A DNA stretch of 13,366 bases. Source: Betaproteobacteria bacterium (GTDB taxonomy: Bacteria > Pseudomonadota > Gammaproteobacteria > Burkholderiales > SG8-39). Position 1 is the first letter of the stretch. The number at the start of each line of letters is the position of its first letter. The notes beneath the pieces are model-generated. The model saw only the letters and a program-made list of their open reading frames with translations. It was not told the DNA's origin and did no database searches. The stretch spans positions 1 to 13,366 of the forward strand of contig JAFAGU010000225.1 of the NCBI GenBank assembly GCA_019237595.1. The letters are read 5' to 3'. Shown here one piece after another: positions 6,825 to 13,296 of this stretch. The position numbers and the translations under genes are program-made.

Positions 6825-7763
6825 ATGAAAACCACCGCCGTCGAGCCCTGCGACCTGCAGGCTTCCGTGATCGCCGTCCCGCCGCTCGCGCGGAACCCCG
6901 ACCTATCGTTGAACGAAAACGAAAACCGCGCGCTCATCCGGCACCTGGAGCTCGGCGGCGTGCGCTCGCTGATGTATGGCGGGAACGCCAATTTCTACAA
7001 CCTGCCGATCTCCGAATACGCCCGCACGCTGGACTTCCTCGCCGAGGCCGTGGGGAAGGACACCTGGCTGCTTCCTTCCGCGGGGCCGGACTACGGGCGG
7101 CTGCTCGACCAGGCTGCCTTGCTGCGCGAGCGAGCCTTTCCGACCGCCATGGTGCTTCCGTCGCAGTTTCCGTCCACCGATGCGGGCGTCGCCACGGCCA
7201 TCCGGCGGTTCGCCGAGCGGCTCCAAAAGCGCGTCGTCGTCTACGTGAAAGCCGACAACCAGATCTCGGTCGAGGCGCTGGGCCGGCTGGCGGAGGACGG
7301 CCTGCTCTGCTCGATCAAGTACGCGACCGTCCGCCACGACCCGGCGATCGACGCCTACCTCACGCGGCTCGTCGAGCGCATCGGCACCGACCTTCTCGTG
7401 AGCGGCATCGGCGAGCGGCCCGCCATCGTGCACTGGAAGAAGTTCGGCATCCGGGCCTTTACCTCGGGCTCGGTTTGCGTGGCGCCGCGCTCCTCGATGC
7501 GCCTTCTCGCCCTGCTCAAGCGCTCGGCCTACGGCGAGGCCGAGGCACTGCGCGCCTCGTTCCTGCCGCTGGAGGACTGCCGGGACCAGCTCGGCCCGAT
7601 CCGCGTGCTGCACGACGCGGTCACCCTCGCCGGGATCGCGGACATGGGCCCGATCCTGCCGCTGCTATCGAACCTGGAGGCGCCGGAACGCGCTAGAGTC
7701 ACGCCCGCGGCCCGGGCGCTCTTGGGCCTGGACCGCGCCCTGTTGGAGGAAAGAGCCGCTTGA
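6825..7763 (+). CDS. dihydrodipicolinate synthase/KDG aldolase-family (DapA/NanA) lyase, divergent
   Basis: This is a 312-residue protein with a GGAG site five bases before its ATG. It shows the DapA-type (beta/alpha)8 pattern: an N-terminal VIAVPP strand, the Schiff-base lysine as Lys165 in LLCSIKYATVRHDP, and Tyr140 in VVVYVKADNQIS at the place of the catalytic Tyr. The usual GTTGE/GGTGE loop is GGNANFYNL (52-60), so the proton-relay Thr and the Glu are absent. Family members split or dehydrate 2-keto-3-deoxy sugar acids, among other reactions. With the dehydratase two genes on, a role on the resulting 2-keto-3-deoxy acid is likely. A true lysine-biosynthesis DapA is unlikely given the context and motif. 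It overlaps the TctC-type gene by four bases. The family is firm; the reaction is uncertain. Confidence 0.85.
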   Translation: MKTTAVEPCDLQASVIAVPPLARNPDLSLNENENRALIRHLELGGVRSLMYGGNANFYNLPISEYARTLDFLAEAVGKDTWLLPSAGPDYGRLLDQAALLRERAFPTAMVLPSQFPSTDAGVATAIRRFAERLQKRVVVYVKADNQISVEALGRLAEDGLLCSIKYATVRHDPAIDAYLTRLVERIGTDLLVSGIGERPAIVHWKKFGIRAFTSGSVCVAPRSSMRLLALLKRSAYGEAEALRASFLPLEDCRDQLGPIRVLHDAVTLAGIADMGPILPLLSNLEAPERARVTPAARALLGLDRALLEERAA

Positions 7764-8716
7764 AGTCCGTCGCTGTATTCCTCGCCGCCTGCGCCTGGGC
7801 GCTCGCGGCGCCGGCGCAGCCTTATCCCGCAAAGCCGATCCACCTCGTCGTCCCATACGCGGCGAGCGGCACTTCCGACATCCTCGCCCGACAGATCGGG
7901 CCGAAGCTCACCGAGGCCTGGGGCCAGCCGGTCGTGGTCGAGAACCGCACCGGAGCAAACGGAAACGTCGGGGCCGATTTCGTGTCGAAAAGCGCGCCCG
8001 ACGGCTACACGCTCCTCATCACCGACCTGGGCGGCCTGGTCATCAGCGCAAGCGTGTACAAGCTTCCCTTCGACCCCTCGAAGGACTTCACGCCGGTGAC
8101 GATGGTCTCGTATTCACCGCACGTCCTGGCGGTGCATCCCTCGCTGCCGGTGAAGAGCGTGGCGGAGCTGGTCGAGCACGGGAAGAAGAACCCGGGCAAG
8201 CTGAATTTCGCGGTATCGGGCATCGGCGGCGCGCCGCAGCTCGCGGGGATCGAGTTCGCCCAGCGCATGGGCGTGAAGTGGACCTACATTCCGTACAAGG
8301 GCGGTTCCGATGCCGTCGCGGGCGTCGTCGGCGGACAGGCGGACGTGCTCTTCAACGGCATGCTCGCCACGTGGCCGAGCGTCCAGGGCGGGCGGCTGCG
8401 GGCGCTCGCCGTCTCGTCGTCGCAACGCGTTCCTTCGGCGCCCGACACGCCGACGGTCGCCGAGCAGGGACTGCCGGGCTTCGAGACGGGGTCCTTCCAG
8501 GGAATCGTCGGCCCCTCGGGGATTGCGCGCGAGATTGTGGCCAAGCTGAACGGCGAGCTCGCGAAGATGCTGAACAGCGACGAGATGAAGCAGCGGTTCG
8601 CAAGACAGGGAACCGAGGTGCGCACCGGCTCGCCCGAGTCGCTCGGGCAGTGGCTCAAGACCGAGCAGGCGCGCTGGGCGAAGGTGGTGAAAGAATCCGG
8701 AGAAAAATTTGACTAA
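7760..8716 (+). CDS. Bug/TctC-family tripartite tricarboxylate transporter substrate-binding protein
   Basis: This is a 318-residue protein. The TTG start (7760-7762) overlaps the preceding stop as TTGA and is fixed by GGAGGA at 7745-7750, ten residues ahead of a clear signal-peptide core. The signal ends at APA-Q (cleavage after ~Ala19), and the mature start QPYPAKPIHLVVPYAASGTSD is the standard Bug opening. Further marks are GQPVVVENRTGANGNVGADF, the SAPDGYTLLITD segment, the WTYIPYKGGSDA segment and LPGFETGSFQGIVGPSG. Such proteins bind carboxylates for a TctAB membrane pair, and many Burkholderiales carry large numbers of orphans. No tctA or tctB is in the window. It sits between the lyase and the dehydratase, overlapping both, so co-expression with a carboxylic sugar-acid pathway is likely. 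The ligand cannot be told. Confidence 0.93.
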   Translation: MKSVAVFLAACAWALAAPAQPYPAKPIHLVVPYAASGTSDILARQIGPKLTEAWGQPVVVENRTGANGNVGADFVSKSAPDGYTLLITDLGGLVISASVYKLPFDPSKDFTPVTMVSYSPHVLAVHPSLPVKSVAELVEHGKKNPGKLNFAVSGIGGAPQLAGIEFAQRMGVKWTYIPYKGGSDAVAGVVGGQADVLFNGMLATWPSVQGGRLRALAVSSSQRVPSAPDTPTVAEQGLPGFETGSFQGIVGPSGIAREIVAKLNGELAKMLNSDEMKQRFARQGTEVRTGSPESLGQWLKTEQARWAKVVKESGEKFD

Positions 8717-10439
8717 GCGGAAGAAACCAGAAGATCTGCGCAGCCACCGCTGGTACGGGGTGAACGACCTGCGCTCGTTCGGCCACCGCTCGCGCACCGC
8801 GCAGATGGGCTACGACCGGAGCGACTACGCCGGCAAGCCGGTCATCGCGATCATCAACACGTGGTCCGACATCAATACCTGCCACACTCACTTCAAGCAG
8901 CGCGTGGAAGAAGTGAAGCGCGGCGTCTGGCAGGCGGGCGGCTTCCCGGTCGAGATGCCGGCGATGTCGCTCGCGGAGCCGATGCAGAAGCCCACGACCA
9001 TGCTCTATCGCAACTTCCTCGCGATGGAAACCGAGGAGCTGCTGCGCTCCTACCCCGCGGATGGCGCGGTGCTCATGGGCGGCTGCGACAAGACGACGCC
9101 GGCGCTCGTCATGGGGGCGCTCAGCATGAACCTCCCGGCGATCTACCTCCCGGCGGGGCCCATGCTTTCGGGCCACTGGCGCGATACGACGCTCGGATCG
9201 GGGTCCGATACGTGGAAGTACTGGGCGGAGCTGCGGGCCGGGACGATCACGCCGCGCGATTGGCAGGAGATCGAGGACAGCATTGCCCGCTCGCCGGGCA
9301 CCTGCATGACCATGGGCACCGCGGCCACGATGATGTCGCTCGCCGAGAGCCTCGGGCTCACGTTGCCGGGCGCGTCGTCCATTCCGGCGCCCGACTCGAA
9401 CCACGCCCGCATGGCCACGCTCACGGGCAAGCGGATCGTCGAGATGGTGTGGGAAGCCCTCAAGCCGCGCGAGCTGCTGACGAAGGAATCGTTCGACAAT
9501 GCCATCGTGACGCTCATGGCGATGGGTGGATCCACGAACGCGCTCATCCACCTCGTCGCCCTCGCCGGCCGCGCCGGCATCAAGCTACCGCTCGAGCGCT
9601 TCAACGAGCTCTCGGCGAAGACGCCGCTCCTCGCCAACGTCCGCCCATCGGGCGACCGTTATCTCATGGAGGATTTCTACTACGCGGGCGGCCTCCGCGC
9701 GCTCCTGGGCGAGCTGAAGGACCTGCTGCATCTCGGCGCGAGGACGGTCAATGGCCGCTCGCTGGGCGAGAACCTCGAGGGCGCGCGGATCTTCAACGAA
9801 GACGTCATCCGCAGGCGGGGGAATCCGCTCAAGGCTTCCGGCGGGCTCGTGGTGCTTCGCGGCAACCTCGCGCCCACCGGGGCCGTGATCAAGGCAGCGG
9901 CCGCGACGCCGAAGCTCCTAAAGCACACCGGCAAGGCGGTCGTGTTCGAGGACTACAACGACATGGCGGCACGCATCGACCGCGACGACCTCGAAGTCGA
10001 CGCGGACTCGGTGCTGGTGCTGCGGAACGCCGGGCCCCTCGGCGGGCCGGGAATGCCGGAGTGGGGCATGCTCCCGGTACCGAAGAAGCTCCTCAAGCAG
10101 GGCGTGCGCGACATGGTGCGGCTCTCCGATGCGCGCATGAGCGGGACGAGCTACGGCACCTGCGTGCTCCACGTCTCGCCCGAGTCCTTCGTCGGCGGGC
10201 CGCTCGCACTGGTGCAGAACGGGGACGCGATCGAGCTCGACGTCGAGCGCCGCGAGCTGAACCTCAAGGTCCCGGAGGCCGAGCTCGCGAGGCGGCGCAG
10301 CGCCTGGAAGCCGCCCGCGCCCCGCTATGCGCGCGGCTACGGCTCGATCTTCTCGCGCCATGTCAAGCAGGCGGACCAAGGCTGCGACTTCGATTTTCTC
10401 GAAGGCGACGCACCGACGCCCGAGCCCGAGATACACTAG
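8709..10439 (+). CDS. IlvD/Edd-family Fe-S dehydratase, probably a sugar-acid (aldonate) dehydratase
   Basis: This is a 576-residue protein. The TTG start (8709-8711) has GGAGA at 8699-8703 and overlaps the TctC-type gene by eight bases. The three cluster cysteines are visible: Cys58 (SDINTCHTHF), Cys126 (GGCDKTTPALVMGA) and Cys199 (PGTCMTMGTAATMM). Lys128, next to Cys126, is the Mg-binding lysine, and Ser478 in ARMSGTSYGT is the catalytic serine position. The CMTMGTA form and the spacing fit the branch holding L-arabinonate, D-xylonate and related dehydratases better than IlvD proper, which normally has a TANTM-type motif. The expected reaction is loss of water from a 2,3-dihydroxy acid to a 2-keto-3-deoxy acid in the cytoplasm, feeding the DapA-family enzyme encoded upstream. 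A branched-chain amino-acid role is less likely, because no ilv neighbours are present. Confidence 0.92.
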   Translation: MTKRKKPEDLRSHRWYGVNDLRSFGHRSRTAQMGYDRSDYAGKPVIAIINTWSDINTCHTHFKQRVEEVKRGVWQAGGFPVEMPAMSLAEPMQKPTTMLYRNFLAMETEELLRSYPADGAVLMGGCDKTTPALVMGALSMNLPAIYLPAGPMLSGHWRDTTLGSGSDTWKYWAELRAGTITPRDWQEIEDSIARSPGTCMTMGTAATMMSLAESLGLTLPGASSIPAPDSNHARMATLTGKRIVEMVWEALKPRELLTKESFDNAIVTLMAMGGSTNALIHLVALAGRAGIKLPLERFNELSAKTPLLANVRPSGDRYLMEDFYYAGGLRALLGELKDLLHLGARTVNGRSLGENLEGARIFNEDVIRRRGNPLKASGGLVVLRGNLAPTGAVIKAAAATPKLLKHTGKAVVFEDYNDMAARIDRDDLEVDADSVLVLRNAGPLGGPGMPEWGMLPVPKKLLKQGVRDMVRLSDARMSGTSYGTCVLHVSPESFVGGPLALVQNGDAIELDVERRELNLKVPEAELARRRSAWKPPAPRYARGYGSIFSRHVKQADQGCDFDFLEGDAPTPEPEIH

Positions 10440-10457
10440 CAAAAAAGCTGTCCGGAT

Positions 10458-10479
10458 CCGCCTCTCCGACGCGAGGCGG
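10458..10479 (+). repeat. short intercistronic stem-loop before the ATPase gene
   Basis: CCGCCTC (10458-10464) and GAGGCGG (10473-10479) form a perfect 7-bp stem with an 8-base loop, 20 bases after the dehydratase stop. No T-run follows, so it is more likely an mRNA-stability element or weak attenuator than a terminator. The 67-base gap holds no convincing promoter. Confidence 0.35.
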
Positions 10480-10506
10480 CAACCTTAGAACCGGTTTCTT
10501 CCTGCC

Positions 10507-11490
10507 ATGGCCGCAGTCACGCTGAGCGCCGTTCGAAAGTCGTTCGGGTCCACCGAAGTCGTCCACGGGGTCGACGTCTCCATCGCCGACGGGGAGTTCT
10601 GCGTCCTCGTCGGCCCTTCGGGCTGCGGCAAGAGCACGCTCCTTCGCATGATCGCGGGGCTCGAGGAGATCACCGCCGGTGAAATCAAGATCGGCGGCCG
10701 GGTCGTCAACAAGGTGCCGCCCAAGGAGCGCGACATCGCCATGGTGTTCCAGAACTACGCGCTCTACCCGCACATGAGCGTGTACGACAACATGGCGTTC
10801 AGCCTGAAGCTCGCCGGCGTGGCCGCCGACGAGTCGAAGCGCAGGGTGCAGGAAGCGGCGCAGATCCTCGGGCTCTCGGACTACCTGCAGCGCTACCCGA
10901 GGCAGCTCTCCGGGGGCCAGCGCCAGCGGGTGGCGATGGGACGCGCGATCGTGCGCAAGCCCCAGGTCTTCCTCTTCGACGAGCCGCTCTCGAACTTGGA
11001 CGCGAAGCTCCGCGTGGCGATGCGCACCGAGATCAAGGAGCTGCACCAGCGCCTGCGGACCACCTCCGTCTATGTCACGCACGACCAGATCGAAGCCATG
11101 ACCATGGCGGACAAGATCGTCGTCATGAACGAGGGCCGGGTCGAGCAGATCGGCTCGCCGCTCGATCTCTACGACAATCCCGCGAACCTCTTCGTCGCCG
11201 GGTTCATCGGCTCGCCGGCCATGAATTTCATCCCCGAGCGGCAGAACGGCCGCGACGTCGTCGTCGGCATCCGGCCCGAGCACTTTGCGATCTCGACCGA
11301 CGGCATGCCGGCGGACGTCGTCGTGGTCGAGCCCACGGGGGCCGATACGCTCGTTTTCTGCAAGCTGAACGGCGTGGAAGTGACCGCCATGGTGCGCGAG
11401 CGCCACGCCTTTCGACCGGGGGAGTCCGTGCGGCTCAAGCCTCGGTTAACCTACCTGTTCGACCCCGCGAGCGGCGCCCGCCTGGCGTAG
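10507..11490 (+). CDS. UgpC/MalK-type ABC transporter ATPase
   Basis: This is a 327-residue ATPase of the carbohydrate-uptake CUT1 type. Motifs in order are Walker A GPSGCGKST (36-44), Q-loop Gln82 in VFQNYALYPHMSVYDN, signature LSGGQRQRVAMGRAI (134-148), Walker B VFLFDEP (154-160), D-loop SNLDAKLR and switch His192 in VYVTHDQIEAMTM. After ~235 comes the regulatory TOBE/OB-fold part (GFIGSPAMNFIPE, VVVGIRPEHF). It is shorter than usual, since MalK/UgpC proteins run about 350-370 residues; the loss is between the two halves of the C-terminal domain, and the NTPase core is complete. No clear ribosome site is seen before the ATG at 10507. The next two genes encode a binding protein and a permease, so it powers that importer and is not the missing Mla ATPase. 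Confidence 0.93.
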   Translation: MAAVTLSAVRKSFGSTEVVHGVDVSIADGEFCVLVGPSGCGKSTLLRMIAGLEEITAGEIKIGGRVVNKVPPKERDIAMVFQNYALYPHMSVYDNMAFSLKLAGVAADESKRRVQEAAQILGLSDYLQRYPRQLSGGQRQRVAMGRAIVRKPQVFLFDEPLSNLDAKLRVAMRTEIKELHQRLRTTSVYVTHDQIEAMTMADKIVVMNEGRVEQIGSPLDLYDNPANLFVAGFIGSPAMNFIPERQNGRDVVVGIRPEHFAISTDGMPADVVVVEPTGADTLVFCKLNGVEVTAMVRERHAFRPGESVRLKPRLTYLFDPASGARLA

Positions 11491-11526
11491 CGCGCGGCAG
11501 TTCAAGTCACCGGAGGAGGAGACACC

Positions 11527-12843
11527 ATGGCAATGAAGAGAAGGGACCTGCTCAAGGCAGGCGCGGGTATCGCAGCGGGCGCATCGCTGCCCATGATCTG
11601 GGTGAAGGACGCCAACGCCCAGTGGAACAACGCCCCTGAAAAGGGCGCGAAGCTCCGCGTGCTCAGGTGGAGCCGCTTCGTCCAGGGCGACATCGACCAG
11701 TACATGAAGAACGTGGAGGCGTTCCAGAAGAAGTACGGCGTGGAAGTGCGCGTCGACAACGAAAGCTGGGAGGACGTGCGGCCCAAGGCCGCGGTCGCGG
11801 CGAACGTCGGCAGCGGGCCGGACATCATCCTCGGCACGAACGACGACGCGGACCTGTATCCCGAGAAGCTGCTCGACGTCACCGACCTCGCCAACTACCT
11901 CGGCAAGAAATACGGCGGGTGGTATAGCGCCGGAGAGCAGTACCTGCGCCCGGATGGCAAGAGGTGGATCGGGATCCCGCTCGGCGCCGCCGGCAGCATG
12001 ATGGTGTACCGCGAGAGCCAGGTGAAGGCCGCCGGCTTCGACAGCTTCCCGAAGAACACGGACGACTTCCTGAAGATGATGAAGGCGCTCAAGGACAAGG
12101 GCACGCCTGGAGGCTTCGCGCTTGGCCATGCGACGGGCGATGCCAATACCTGGTGCCACTGGGTCGTGTGGGCGTTCGGCGGCAAGATGGTGGACAAGCA
12201 GAACCGGGTGGTCATCGACAGCCCCGAGACCCTGCGCTCGCTCGAATACGCGAAGGAGCTCTACGGGACGTTCGTCCCCGGGACGCTCTCCTGGCTCGAT
12301 CCGAGCAACAACAAGGTCTTCCTCGACGGCCAGATCTCGGTCACGAACAACGGCATCTCGATCTACTACGCGGCGAAGACCTCCAAGGATCCGAAAATCA
12401 ACGCGCTCGCAGCCGACATCAACCACTCCACCTACCCGGTGGGACCGTCGGGATCGGGCGCGGCGTTCCACCTCTTCCTGAACCAGATGATCTTCAAGTA
12501 CACGAAGTACCCGAAGGCGGCGAAGGAGTTCATCCGCTTCATGATGGAGGAGGAGCAGTTCGGCCCCTGGATGCAGGCGAGCATCGGCTACGTGGCGCAC
12601 CCGCTGCGGGCATACGAGAAGAACCCGATCTGGACCGCCGATCCGAAGCACCTGCCGTATCGCGACGCGGTGAAGGAGTTGCGTCCCGCCGGGTACGACG
12701 GGAAGCTCGGCTACGCGTCCGCGGGCGCGCTCGCCGACTTCATCATCGTCGACATGGTGGCCGAGGCCGCCTCGGGCAAGAGCTCTCCCAAGGAAGCCGC
12801 CGAGCGGGCGCAGAAGCGCGCCGAGCGGTATTACAAGGTCTAA
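11527..12843 (+). CDS. ABC transporter extracellular solute-binding protein (family 1, sugar-type), Tat-exported; second paralogue
   Basis: This is a 438-residue periplasmic protein. GGAGGAGGAGA (11512-11522) precedes the ATG at 11527; a second in-frame ATG two codons on (MKRRD) is possible. The signal (MAMKRRDLLKAGAGIAAG) has twin arginines and ends near DANAQ at ~residue 30. The mature protein begins EKGAKLRVLRWSRFVQGD. Whole-length similarity to the protein at 5405 includes identical blocks such as AVAANVGSGPDIILG, PGTLSWLDPSNNK and the C-terminal KRAERYYKV. Its place between the ATPase and the permease makes it the cognate binding protein of the importer. Differences at the likely binding pocket (TWCHWVVWAFGG versus TWLYCLWWGFGG in the other copy) suggest a different ligand or affinity. 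Its 3' end is partly repeated in the following gap. Confidence 0.93.
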   Translation: MAMKRRDLLKAGAGIAAGASLPMIWVKDANAQWNNAPEKGAKLRVLRWSRFVQGDIDQYMKNVEAFQKKYGVEVRVDNESWEDVRPKAAVAANVGSGPDIILGTNDDADLYPEKLLDVTDLANYLGKKYGGWYSAGEQYLRPDGKRWIGIPLGAAGSMMVYRESQVKAAGFDSFPKNTDDFLKMMKALKDKGTPGGFALGHATGDANTWCHWVVWAFGGKMVDKQNRVVIDSPETLRSLEYAKELYGTFVPGTLSWLDPSNNKVFLDGQISVTNNGISIYYAAKTSKDPKINALAADINHSTYPVGPSGSGAAFHLFLNQMIFKYTKYPKAAKEFIRFMMEEEQFGPWMQASIGYVAHPLRAYEKNPIWTADPKHLPYRDAVKELRPAGYDGKLGYASAGALADFIIVDMVAEAASGKSSPKEAAERAQKRAERYYKV

Positions 12844-12884
12844 GCTCGGCAAAGAAGCGCGCCGAGCACCACAATAAGGTCTAG
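12811..12884 (+). repeat. diverged direct repeat: end of the binding-protein gene copied into the next gap
   Basis: The last 32 bases of the binding-protein gene (12812-12843) recur 41 bases later at 12853-12884. The first 15 bases (AGAAGCGCGCCGAGC) are identical and 25 of 32 match overall. Translated in its own frame, the copy reads KKRAEHHNKV-stop, against QKRAERYYKV-stop in the gene. Because 41 is not a multiple of three, the copy is out of frame with the gene and is not translated with it. It looks like the remnant of a small tandem or partial gene duplication. Its TAAGG (12875-12879) stands nine bases before the permease start. Confidence 0.65.
12844..12867 (+). repeat. intercistronic stem-loop between binding-protein and permease genes
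   Basis: GCTCGGC (12844-12850), starting directly after the stop codon, pairs perfectly with GCCGAGC (12861-12867) over a 10-base loop. The same GCTCGGC can instead pair with GCCGAGC at 12820-12826 inside the gene, so two exclusive hairpins are possible. No T-run follows. A role in shielding the binding-protein mRNA or lowering permease translation is possible. Confidence 0.4.
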
Positions 12885-12888
12885 GCCT

Positions 12889-13296
12889 TTGCATCGCTGG
12901 CTGGAAAGCAGGAACGTCCTCGGGGGGCTTTTCATGCTCCCCGCGGCGATCCTGCTGCTGCTCTTCCTTACGTACCCGCTCGGCCTGGGCACCTGGCTCG
13001 GCTTCACCGACGCCAAGGTCGGGCGCCCGGGCGAATGGGTCGGGCTGGACAACTTCCAGTTCCTCGCCGGCGACAGCGTGGCAAGGCTCTCGCTCTTCAA
13101 CACGCTCTTCTACACGGTGGTCGCGAGCGTGCTCAAGTTCACGCTCGGGCTCTGGCTCGCGCTGCTCCTCAACCGGAGCCTGCCGTTCAAGTCCTTCCTC
13201 CGCGCGATCGTGCTGCTGCCGTTCATCGTCCCGACCGCGCTTTCTGCCATCGCTTTCTGGTGGATCTACGACTCGCAGTTCTCGGTGGCGAGCTGA
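12889..13296 (+). CDS. MalF/UgpA-type ABC sugar permease, N-terminal part, stopped by an in-frame TGA
   Basis: A TTG start (12889-12891) is chosen because it gives the family-typical opening HRWLESRNVLGGLFMLPA; TAAGG sits nine bases upstream. Residues ~12-34 form the first membrane segment, followed by the periplasmic GFTDAKVGRPGEWVGLDNFQ typical of CUT1 permeases. Further membrane segments lie at about 66-92 and 100-128. The frame ends at TGA (13294-13296) after 135 residues, within IYDSQFSVAS. Full-length relatives are about 290-310 residues and continue with Trp at this point. The frame after the stop continues as good permease sequence. The stub lacks the EAA loop that contacts the ATPase, so it cannot work by itself. 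It may be a nonsense mutation, a base-call error (TGG read as TGA) or readthrough. The importer's second permease would lie beyond the window. Confidence 0.8.
   Translation: MHRWLESRNVLGGLFMLPAAILLLLFLTYPLGLGTWLGFTDAKVGRPGEWVGLDNFQFLAGDSVARLSLFNTLFYTVVASVLKFTLGLWLALLLNRSLPFKSFLRAIVLLPFIVPTALSAIAFWWIYDSQFSVAS

Noticed and set aside
6814..6828. Four-codon open frame (MEPQ) overlapping the lyase start as ATGA
   Set aside because: Too short to support; the ATGGAG is better explained as the GGAG ribosome site of the lyase gene.
7760..7792. Possible lipobox LAAC at residues 8-11 of the TctC-type protein
   Set aside because: The hydrophobic core before Cys11 would be far too short; the normal signal-peptidase site APA-Q near residue 19 fits the family better.
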